Assembly: GCA_003158355.1 (NCBI GenBank)
Contig: PMIV01000072.1
Location: forward strand, 1 to 13,490
Direction: 5' to 3'
DNA: 13,490 nucleotides
From: Anaerolineaceae bacterium
Lineage (GTDB): Bacteria > Chloroflexota > Anaerolineae > Anaerolineales > Anaerolineaceae
The notes beneath the pieces were generated by a model. That model did no database searches. It saw only the letters and a program-made list of their open reading frames with translations, and was not told where the DNA came from. Positions 7,148 through 13,490 of the stretch are shown here, one piece after another (the stretch's first letter is position 1; the number at the start of each line of letters is the position of its first letter). A program made the translations under genes and the position numbers.

Positions 7148-8792
7148 ATTGAGCGTTAAGCAAAGAACCAAAGAGTTCTTTGAAGATCGTAAATTTCCCG
7201 CTGTCACCCTTATGATTTTCGTCCGCGGCATTCCATATGGCAGAAAAAGAAGCGACAACATCATTCGCGTCCAGGGTCGCCCCGTTCGTAAACTTCACAC
7301 CGTAACGCAGTGCAAAGGTCCATTCGCTGGCATTGGTGTTAGTCGTCCAACTGTCTGCGAGATTAGACTGCAGTCCAGTGCTTTTAAAATCATAACTGGT
7401 CAAAGTATCATATAACAATCGAGTGATCCGAAAAGTACTGTAATCATCTTCATCTATCGGCCATAAACTATTAGGTCTGTCTGGAATAAGGATTATTAGC
7501 GAATTTGATGCCGTTGTCGCATCTCCAAGGTTTTCAAAATAGCCATTGACAGTAATATTGGAGACGGACCCACGGAACAAGCTTTCCTCAGGAACATTCC
7601 CAATCGGGATCAAAGGAACCAGCGATTTAAACTCATTATTCAAGTCATCAAACTTTTGCTGTCTGGCTACCAAGTTCGTCTCGATTTGTGCTTCAGAAAG
7701 GTAATTAATAATAGTGGGGTATTTCTCACCAAACTGGCTGGATAGCCGTACAAAAGGTAATTCATAAAAGGCATCCCCATCTGGATATAACACTCTGAAA
7801 TGATTGATAAACATCATTTCTGAACCATCGATCATAGCCTTATCAAATTCGGGTTGAGCCATCGGTTTTAGCGTAATCTTCACCTGAATAGCTGCCAATT
7901 CTTTCTGGATCTCCTCAGCCATTGCCCTGGAGTTTTCGATATCCTCTGTTCTGCCGTCCAGATAGGCCAGGGTCAACTCCTGATTGAAATCGAACCCGCT
8001 ATTTTTAAGTGCTTGAATAGCATCGTTTTGGTTTAGATCATACCAGGTGAGCGTTGCGCTTCGTCCTGGTGTAATAGAAAGGGGAATCATCTGATTGGCG
8101 ACCACAGTTCCTTCTGGCAAAGTTGATTTTGCTAAAGTTGCACGATCGATCACCTTCGCAAATGCCTGCCGCACCGTCAGATTATCAAAAGGTTTGAAGT
8201 GATTATTAAAACCCAGATAGACCAATCCCAGGGGAGTATGGGCCAGGTTATTGCCAAATCCTCTAAGGTTGGCATCGATGGAATGGTAATAATTAAGACC
8301 CACCACCGCGTCAACGCCGCTCATTTCTTGTATAGTTGGAGTTTTATTCGCAGTGCTCATAAATCTGAAAGTGAGTGATTGTGAAACTGGCGGAATCCCC
8401 CAGTAAGTAGGTGAAGTAACCAGTTTCAAATCGCCGTTAGGGTTATAGGATTCAAGCGTATAAGGTCCGGTTCCATTCACTTTCTGAAGCGATTGCGACA
8501 AATCCCCGTGATATTTATCCAGATAGTCTTTATCTTGAATTGCAAAAATGGGCGAAGCAATTTTTGAAGGGAACGCGACATCTGGAGTGCACAGGGTGAA
8601 CTTCACCGAAAATTCGCTTAATGCCTCCACTGATTTAATTTCACCTCCATAATTGCAATTATCCGCGCTGACCTTCATGGGTGTGAAACTTGAAATATCA
8701 GTGTTTAACCCGCTTTGAGCACTGCAACCGGTCGAAAACAAAGCAATGATCAAAACCAATGAGAACAATTTACAGTTGATTCGCTTCGTCAT
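7146..8792 (-). CDS. Family 5 (oligopeptide-type) solute-binding lipoprotein with circularly permuted domain order
   Basis: A 548-residue exported lipoprotein: a basic, hydrophobic signal ends in LFSTGC, with lipid-bearing C23. The body matches SBP_bac_5 (DppA/OppA family), but in unusual order. After the signal the chain begins with what is normally the middle of the family: IKSVEALSEFSVKFTL, then NGTGPYTLESYNPNG, NLTVRQAFAKVIDR and the second lobe. The part that normally comes first is at the C-terminus, from about residue 432: LIILIPDRPNSLWPID, LLYDTLTSYD, LADSW and FALRYGVKFTNG, then DANDVVASFSAIW, ending near 548. This is a circular permutation or a rearranged duplication. Upstream is a strong promoter; downstream a terminator follows at once, so the gene seems complete. 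No ABC permease or ATPase lies beside it, and the ligand is unknown. The ribosome site (GAGA) is weak. Confidence 0.85.
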   Translation of the reverse strand: MTKRINCKLFSLVLIIALFSTGCSAQSGLNTDISSFTPMKVSADNCNYGGEIKSVEALSEFSVKFTLCTPDVAFPSKIASPIFAIQDKDYLDKYHGDLSQSLQKVNGTGPYTLESYNPNGDLKLVTSPTYWGIPPVSQSLTFRFMSTANKTPTIQEMSGVDAVVGLNYYHSIDANLRGFGNNLAHTPLGLVYLGFNNHFKPFDNLTVRQAFAKVIDRATLAKSTLPEGTVVANQMIPLSITPGRSATLTWYDLNQNDAIQALKNSGFDFNQELTLAYLDGRTEDIENSRAMAEEIQKELAAIQVKITLKPMAQPEFDKAMIDGSEMMFINHFRVLYPDGDAFYELPFVRLSSQFGEKYPTIINYLSEAQIETNLVARQQKFDDLNNEFKSLVPLIPIGNVPEESLFRGSVSNITVNGYFENLGDATTASNSLIILIPDRPNSLWPIDEDDYSTFRITRLLYDTLTSYDFKSTGLQSNLADSWTTNTNASEWTFALRYGVKFTNGATLDANDVVASFSAIWNAADENHKGDSGKFTIFKELFGSLLNAQ

Positions 8793-8846
8793 ATTATTTC
8801 TCGGATGTCAATTATTTTAGGGCTGGATTCTGCAAGAACCTTTTTC

Positions 8847-8874
8847 ATTATACGTTATCCAGGGTCAAAGTCAA
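8847..8874 (-). promoter_or_regulatory. Near-consensus sigma-70-type promoter of the solute-binding lipoprotein
   Basis: Reading the minus strand, TTGACT (8874-8869) and a perfect TATAAT (8852-8847) are separated by 16 bases. Transcription should start near 8840, giving a leader of about 48 bases before the ATG at 8790-8792. It is the best promoter match in the window. No clear promoter for the divergent plus-strand phosphatase gene was found in the remaining intergenic bases (8875-8970). Confidence 0.75.
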
Positions 8875-8970
8875 TTAATCTCCGCTTTCAATTATGTTAA
8901 GAGATGATTTAAAACCGCTTTTTTGAATTTCAATTCTTTAATCTCACCTGGATAAGGTAAAATTGGCTTC

Positions 8971-9549
8971 ATGTCATTAAATAATCTCCTGTCTTTAGAT
9001 GCCAGGCTTTCAGAAGCTATTCGTCTGAAAAACCCGGAAACGAATCGTTTCAAACCATTTGCTGCCTTTTTTGCCCATTCGGGCGATTCCTGGTTCATTG
9101 AGATCGCTCTCTTTATTGCCTGGTTATGTACCCGCTCCAGCCTGCATCAGATGATCGCTCTCATGGCAGGTGCGGTGGTAGTGCTGGCCCTGTTGGTATT
9201 GGCCATCAAATTCACGATCCGCCGCCAGCGTCCCGCCGGGGATTGGGGAGCCATTTACCGCAATACCGACCCTCACTCTTTTCCGTCGGGCCATGCTGCA
9301 CGGACTGCCATGTTGGCTGTGCTTGCCCTGGGGCTTGGATTTCACTGGCTTGGAATTATCCTCTTGATCTGGATGCTGCTGGTCAGCCTGGCGCGCGTCT
9401 GGATGGGAGTTCATTACCTTTCGGATATTATCGCCGGGATCGTTCTGGGAGCCGCCTTCGGAGTGTTCATGATCTTCACAGCGCCCTGGTTCTACGCGCT
9501 TCTCCCCTGGGTCTTCTCGGACCGCTCCTCTCTAATCGCAATCAAATAA
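8971..9549 (+). CDS. PAP2-superfamily membrane phosphatase
   Basis: A 192-residue integral membrane phosphatase of the PAP2 (type 2 phosphatidic acid phosphatase) family, acting on a lipid phosphate or undecaprenyl pyrophosphate. All three family motifs are visible: KFTIRRQRP (K80, R87, P88), SFPSGHA (S106 to H108) and ARVWMGVHYLSD (R142, H148, D152). H108 and H148 are the expected catalytic histidines. Hydrophobic segments lie around residues 42-53, 62-80, 112-121, 124-143 and 152-176. The length fits the short bacterial UppP/PgpB-like members. The start has only a distant AAGG as ribosome site, so it is less certain than the frame. It lies 75 bases before the protease gene on the same strand and may be co-transcribed. 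The substrate cannot be told from sequence. Confidence 0.9.
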   Translation: MSLNNLLSLDARLSEAIRLKNPETNRFKPFAAFFAHSGDSWFIEIALFIAWLCTRSSLHQMIALMAGAVVVLALLVLAIKFTIRRQRPAGDWGAIYRNTDPHSFPSGHAARTAMLAVLALGLGFHWLGIILLIWMLLVSLARVWMGVHYLSDIIAGIVLGAAFGVFMIFTAPWFYALLPWVFSDRSSLIAIK

Positions 9550-9624
9550 ATCCTCGTTATACTCACAAAGAAGCAAAATCTAATTCAAGCCCTGTATTGT
9601 TGTCTGAGAAACAGGAGTTAAAAA

Positions 9625-10824
9625 ATGGAACCAATTGACCAATATGACTTTATTGACGCGCAAGTCAGGCGGGTATTTCGCGTTGATGACATCACCGCCG
9701 GTATAATGCAGCAAGGCTATTTGCGGCGTTACCGCGGTCACCTGCTGCTGGAAGACTCAATTCAAGCCTACGACCAGTTGACTGATTCGCTCAAGCCGTA
9801 TCACTTCACGCCGCTCTTTCGCAAAGAAGAACAGACACAGCTCATCTTACTCGTCCCGGAATTGCCCGCTCCTAAACCTACACGCAAATGGATTAATTTA
9901 TTGATGTTTGTACTCACCATCATCAGCGTGGTGATCTCCGGCGGCATCTACAACCCGATCACAGTTTTTACCTCCGACCCCTGGCAAATGACCCTCACCC
10001 TGCTTAAAAACGGTTGGCCGTTTGCGGTCAGCTTAATTGCCATTCTGGGCATCCATGAACTCGGACATTATTTTGCCGGCCGCGCTCACGGAGTGAAAGT
10101 CACCCTGCCATTCTTCATCCCGTTACCCCTTACCCCACTGGGGACAATGGGCGCTTTTATCAGCATGCAGACGCAGCCCAAGAACAAACGGGTGTTAATG
10201 GATATTGGCGCTGCCGGACCGTTGGCCGGTTTTGTCACCTCGCTGATCGTGCTCTGGATCGGCCTTTCCATGTCCACCCTGGAAAAAATACCCCTGGCGA
10301 TCCCTGCCGGTCATGCACTGCAAATGGAAGGGAATTCGCTGATCTATCTTTTGCTGAAATATTTACATTTTGGGCTCTTGCTCCCCCAGCCGGTTGGGTT
10401 GAGCGGCAGCGCGCTGGTGTTACATTGGCTGCAATACTTCTTTACCGGAACACCTTCTCCATTGGGCAGTCTGGATGTAACCATTTCTCCGGTAGCATGG
10501 GCGGGCTGGGTCGGCTTGCTGGTGACTTCACTCAACCTCATCCCGGCCGGGCAGTTGGATGGAGGCCATGTCTTTCATCTGCTCTTTGGAACAAAGAATT
10601 CCCGCAAACTGCTCCCGATAATTCTGGTCATTCTGGTTGCGCTTGGGTTTGGCTGGTCAGGCTGGTGGTTGTGGGCCGCTTTGGTCTTTTTCGTAGGCCG
10701 TTCTTACGCTGAACCGCTGGATCAGATCACGGAATTAGACGGCAAACGCCGCTGGCTGGGCATCATTGCTTTGATCGTATTCATTATCACTTTTTCCCCC
10801 ATTCCTCTGCTCATCCTTTCCTGA
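9625..10824 (+). CDS. EGY-like site-2 metalloprotease (peptidase family M50)
   Basis: A 399-residue intramembrane zinc protease. H144-E145-x-x-H148 in GIHELGHYFAGRAHGV supplies two zinc ligands and the catalytic glutamate; NLIPAGQLDGGH (304-315) supplies the third ligand, D312. GTMGAFISM (173-181) and DIGAAGPLAGF (193-203) are typical of the EGY/S2P branch of plastids, cyanobacteria and other bacteria. A soluble region of about 88 residues precedes the first helix (about 90-107), as in that branch; no PDZ domain is evident, unlike RseP. About eight helices follow. AGGAG at 9613-9617 lies 7 bases before the ATG. It probably cleaves membrane-bound regulators or clears membrane proteins, but no anti-sigma factor or other substrate is encoded nearby. 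The stop is 8 bases from the end of the convergent pseudogene. Confidence 0.92.
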   Translation: MEPIDQYDFIDAQVRRVFRVDDITAGIMQQGYLRRYRGHLLLEDSIQAYDQLTDSLKPYHFTPLFRKEEQTQLILLVPELPAPKPTRKWINLLMFVLTIISVVISGGIYNPITVFTSDPWQMTLTLLKNGWPFAVSLIAILGIHELGHYFAGRAHGVKVTLPFFIPLPLTPLGTMGAFISMQTQPKNKRVLMDIGAAGPLAGFVTSLIVLWIGLSMSTLEKIPLAIPAGHALQMEGNSLIYLLLKYLHFGLLLPQPVGLSGSALVLHWLQYFFTGTPSPLGSLDVTISPVAWAGWVGLLVTSLNLIPAGQLDGGHVFHLLFGTKNSRKLLPIILVILVALGFGWSGWWLWAALVFFVGRSYAEPLDQITELDGKRRWLGIIALIVFIITFSPIPLLILS

Positions 10825-10832
10825 GAGGAATC

Positions 10833-11411
10833 CTAACTATTCATGGTACGAATTACCTCGCCCTCCAGGGTGAGGTAATTCCTTAATGCCTGCACGGTCA
10901 AACACGAATGAGCCGGGATCACACATAAAAGGCCACCGTTCTGGATCTCGGCTGCCAAAGCCCGTATCCTGTCAGGCTCATGCCAGTCCAGACCGGTGCG
11001 GTGCGCTCCTGCATCAACTTTGATCCATACATCCACCCGGGTAGGGGCAATGGCCTGCGGTGCTTGCACAGCGTTGGAATCTTCCACCAATACTTCCAGA
11101 TGAATCTGCTGCGCCAGCGCCCGAATACGTTCCAATTGTCGTATATTCAACGTAAAAGCGATAAGAATATCTTCCCAACCGGCAGCGGCAAAATACTCAG
11201 CCATTTCCACCGAAGAGACGGTGATCGCCTTTACCCCCTGCTCACGGAACCATTCACCAATCTGTGCGGATGGGTGAGTTTTAAAATGCGGTCGAAAACT
11301 GACCCCGGCAGCAACAGCTATTTGCGCCATATGCTGAATATTCTGTCACGCGGTCTCACAATCCAGAAGCAGAGTAGGTTGAGTGATTGCATCAAAAAGA
11401 GAATGCACCAT
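10833..11411 (-). pseudogene. Decayed D-threonine aldolase/D-serine dehydratase-like gene (PLP, alanine racemase N-terminal fold)
   Basis: Remains of a PLP enzyme that acts on D-hydroxy-amino acids. Reading from the ATG at 11409-11411, with AAGG upstream, gives ITQPTLLLDCETA. A TGA at 11346-11348 (codon 22) follows, and then the same frame continues as QNIQHMAQIAVAAGVSFRPHFKTH. FRPHFKTH carries the PLP lysine (K of KTH). VSSVEMAEYFAAAGW and WIKVDAGAHRTGLD follow, as in the family. The TGA sits where relatives often have Arg, so a CGA to TGA change is likely. After ALAAEIQN the sequence jumps to VIPAHSCLTVQALRNYLTLEGE, which resembles the C-terminal end of the family. About half the usual 360-390 residues are therefore missing, including most of the C-terminal domain. 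It lies 29 bases downstream of the propeller protein gene on the same strand. Function is probably lost. Confidence 0.8.
10850..10881. repeat. Perfect 10-bp inverted repeat with extended stem
   Basis: GAATTACCTC (10850-10859) and GAGGTAATTC (10872-10881) are exact inverted copies. The 12 bases between can pair further (CCC with GGG, plus a G-T pair), leaving a very small loop. It lies inside the last codons of the decayed aldolase-like gene and 26 bases after the stop of the M50 gene. Neither strand has a clear T-run beyond it. It could act as a hairpin at the end of either transcript or be a chance product of coding sequence. Confidence 0.6.
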
Positions 11412-11440
11412 TATTGACCTTCATTTCTTTAAAACTGGGC

Positions 11441-13490
11441 TTAAGGAATTTGTCCGTAATAAATTTGGTTGCTGTAAGCCATGAACAATACCCGGCTGGG
11501 GGATACCGCAAAGGCGGTGGGGATCAGAGACGAACTATCCGTCCCATCGAGCAAGCGGGGATGCAGCACCCGCTGCAGGCTTCTGGCATAACTGAAATGG
11601 TAGACCAGGTCTTTGCCGGAATCCAGCAGATAGATAGAAGAATCGGGGGACTCCGTCATGTGCATTTGCACAAATTGAGCTTCCGGGAAGGAATCGACCT
11701 GGGTGTTCTGCCCGGCCCGCGTATCCAAAAATTGCGCCGGGGTTTGGCATTCCGTGGATTTCATATCCTTGATCGGGCTGTAGGTACAGTAGATCATTTG
11801 GCCGTTACCGCGCAGGATTTCCAATTCATAACCGATCACTTCTATATCCAGTGCATCGGAAAGCGGCGGAATTTGCTCATCAAAGAAAAGCGTCGGTTTA
11901 TCGGCAAAATCAACACCCGATCCCTGAAAACGGTAAACCGCGTTGCCCTTAATATCCAGCACATAGAGATCATTCTGGTAAAGAGAAATGGAACTGATGG
12001 CTCCCCAGCCCATGTCCGGCGCGGGCAGTTTAACAATGTACCCGGTATCTTCAGGAACACAATAATCCAGGGTTCCGTTCGCGTCCACCGCCAGGATCGT
12101 AGCGTTGTACGAGTTATCCGGAGAAATAACCACCATATCCACCAAATTGCCAATAGCATTGAGAGGGCTCTTAGGGTTCGGCCCGCAGTCGAACTTGCTG
12201 TCCTGAGTGTACGAGGAACCGCTGAGGGCAAAACGCAGCACCTTACCCGTGTTTTTATCCAGTGCATACAGGTCTGTGCTGGTTGCCAGCATCTGGGTGA
12301 TCTCCGTGCCCGGCAGCAATACATCACTTAATGAGGGGGTCATATCCACGCGGATGGTACCTTCCAACGAGTCCACGCTGGATTGCACCTGGTTGCGCAG
12401 GGCAACTGAATCAGTTGATTTACCATATTTATCCGCGAAATCCAGCCAGTAAAGGGATTGCTGCAGATCAGAGAGTTCCGTGGCGCCATCTGCATTGTCA
12501 GTACTGGATTGTTGGTAAAATTTTTGCGCCAGGGCCAAATATTCCGGCGAAGGAGCCTTGGCAGTCCGCAGGAATACCGTCAACCCGATCGCCGCAATGA
12601 GCACCGGAATTGCAATGGCAATGAAGATCAGAAAACCGCGTGAAAAACGCAGTGGTTTATCGGGATCGCCCGGCATCACTTTTTGCATGATGTCTTTCGC
12701 CAGGTCATCTGCCTGCCCTTTCAACCTGGCACCGCCGCGCAGCGCGTTGCCCACCGCGGTCTTGACCGCTTCCGTTTGCACCGAGGGAGTTTTCACGGGT
12801 TCCGGCTCGGGTTCAGGCTGCACAGGCGGTCTTACCGGTGCGCGCACCGGTGAAACTGCAGCCGGTTTTACGACCGGCGCGGGTTCTGCCCTCACAAACG
12901 GAGCGATGAACGGTTCAGCAGGTTTGGGTGCTGGTGGTTCCGGAAGCACTTCGTTATTTAATTTACTATTTTCTGCAATGAGAGCGACAGAAACCGGCTC
13001 AATTGGTTTTTCGCTTGGCTGTTCTGAGTGTTGCCCCTGGGAATAGCGCAGTAAATTGATCTTGCCTGTCCCCTCTTGAAAGCGGATTAAGACCCCCCTG
13101 CCGGGAGTGTTGGTAGCCCCAAACAAGCGCCTCGAAAGTGCTTCGACCGCAAGGGTCTGCCCGCCTGAGAATGTTTCTGCTGACCAGGTCGAGGGCGGGC
13201 TGAAAGACATCAACAAATAATCATTGGCTGCGACAATGCTTTGAGAAAATCGGATCGAGATCGACTGACTGAGGCCCAGTCCTATGTTGGCATTTTCAGT
13301 ATCCTGGCTTTGTATGGTATTTTGGCTGCCGATCAAAACACTTTGTCCGCTGCCGCAATTGGCCAGGTAAAGCACCTCGCGTTTTAATACCGCTACCTGC
13401 AAATTGACGATCACCTGGCTGGTTTTTTTGGAGGGTCTGGCATTGCGTTGGTAGAGATCCATGTTTACAGATTCGATCAATTCGCGCATG
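11441..13490 (-). CDS. Membrane protein with PP2C-like N-terminal region, proline-rich linker and propeller-like repeats, probably 5'-truncated by the window
   Basis: The protein is not recognised as a named gene. At least 682 residues are visible from an ATG that touches the right edge, and the frame may continue upstream. Residues about 25-150 (NLQVAVLKREVLYLANCGSGQSVLIG, then NDYLLMSFSP) recall the latter part of PP2C-type phosphatases, where relatives have NVGDSR and a GDLLLLCSDG-like strand; the aspartate is absent here, so it is probably not catalytic. Residues 183-235 are rich in Pro, Ala, Val and Glu. One membrane helix spans about 285-307, preceded by basic residues. Outside it, about 310-375 look helical. 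The C-terminal 300 residues contain repeated strands TDLYALDKNTGKVLRF (405), NDLYVLDIKGNAVYRF (506) and SSIYLLDSGKDLVYHF (618), as in a beta-propeller. A cytoplasmic N-terminus and an external propeller are inferred. The partner and role are unknown. Confidence 0.75.
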   Translation of the reverse strand, partial: MRELIESVNMDLYQRNARPSKKTSQVIVNLQVAVLKREVLYLANCGSGQSVLIGSQNTIQSQDTENANIGLGLSQSISIRFSQSIVAANDYLLMSFSPPSTWSAETFSGGQTLAVEALSRRLFGATNTPGRGVLIRFQEGTGKINLLRYSQGQHSEQPSEKPIEPVSVALIAENSKLNNEVLPEPPAPKPAEPFIAPFVRAEPAPVVKPAAVSPVRAPVRPPVQPEPEPEPVKTPSVQTEAVKTAVGNALRGGARLKGQADDLAKDIMQKVMPGDPDKPLRFSRGFLIFIAIAIPVLIAAIGLTVFLRTAKAPSPEYLALAQKFYQQSSTDNADGATELSDLQQSLYWLDFADKYGKSTDSVALRNQVQSSVDSLEGTIRVDMTPSLSDVLLPGTEITQMLATSTDLYALDKNTGKVLRFALSGSSYTQDSKFDCGPNPKSPLNAIGNLVDMVVISPDNSYNATILAVDANGTLDYCVPEDTGYIVKLPAPDMGWGAISSISLYQNDLYVLDIKGNAVYRFQGSGVDFADKPTLFFDEQIPPLSDALDIEVIGYELEILRGNGQMIYCTYSPIKDMKSTECQTPAQFLDTRAGQNTQVDSFPEAQFVQMHMTESPDSSIYLLDSGKDLVYHFSYARSLQRVLHPRLLDGTDSSSLIPTAFAVSPSRVLFMAYSNQIYYGQIP

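Noticed and set aside
8892..9098. A 68-codon minus-strand open frame before the phosphatase gene
   Set aside because: It overlaps the start of the PAP2 gene on the opposite strand and shows no ribosome site or recognisable family.
10833..11330. A complete 165-residue enzyme starting at the internal ATG (11328-11330)
   Set aside because: Family sequence continues upstream of this ATG (TLLLDCETA, stop, QNIQH), and the middle of the family is missing, so this is a piece of a broken gene.
11346..11348. The in-frame TGA as a selenocysteine codon or other recoding
   Set aside because: The site aligns with a non-catalytic, often Arg, position near the N-terminus. The gene also carries a large deletion, so a nonsense mutation is simpler.
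11387..12331. A 314-codon open frame on the plus strand
   Set aside because: It lies opposite the propeller protein gene and the start of the pseudogene, is rich in Arg, His and Ile typical of antisense translation, and has no motif.

Overview
The window reads as a piece of chromosome from an anaerobic bacterium of moderate GC content. The best guess is a member of Chloroflexota, class Anaerolineae. That guess rests on gene style: a complex-I-like group 4 hydrogenase cluster, a family 5 solute-binding lipoprotein, an EGY-type site-2 protease, and a large phosphatase-like/propeller membrane protein. No rRNA or marker gene is present to prove it. No tRNA, rRNA, CRISPR array, insertion sequence or phage gene was seen, and no gene-free stretch exceeds 300 bases.

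Region 1 (1-5889, minus strand) is one tight operon of eight genes, running off the left edge. In transcription order it encodes a NuoJ/MbhD-E-like subunit, a NuoK/MrpC-like subunit, two antiporter-type pumps (NuoL-like, then NuoN/MrpD-like), a NuoA-like subunit, a NuoB-like [4Fe-4S] subunit, a NuoC-like subunit, and the start of a NuoD-like large subunit. The large subunit keeps the N-terminal RxCGxCxxxH motif of [NiFe] hydrogenases, so this is a group 4 hydrogenase or an Mbx/Mbs-like relative, not an ordinary complex I. It presumably couples ferredoxin oxidation to H2 (or sulfur) reduction and ion pumping. The genes for the NuoH-like and NuoI-like subunits and the second half of the active site should lie beyond base 1.

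Region 2 (6126-8792) holds two convergent genes that share a bidirectional terminator. One is a D-Ala-D-Ala-ligase-like ATP-grasp enzyme (plus strand). The other is a secreted lipoprotein of the family 5 oligopeptide-binding type (minus strand), whose domain order is circularly permuted: the segment that normally starts the fold is at the C-terminus. A near-consensus promoter lies upstream and the terminator downstream, so it looks like a complete gene and not a fragment.

Region 3 (8971-10824, plus strand) carries a PAP2-type membrane phosphatase followed by an EGY-like M50 site-2 metalloprotease.

Region 4 (10833-13489, minus strand) carries a large protein cut by the right edge: a PP2C-like remnant, a proline-rich linker, one membrane helix and propeller-like repeats. 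A decayed gene of the D-threonine aldolase/D-serine dehydratase family follows it, with a nonsense codon at codon 22 and an apparent large internal deletion.

The observations most worth following up are the permuted binding protein, the identity of the hydrogenase-like complex with its altered NuoK-type residues, the two-lesion pseudogene, and the phosphatase-like/propeller protein.
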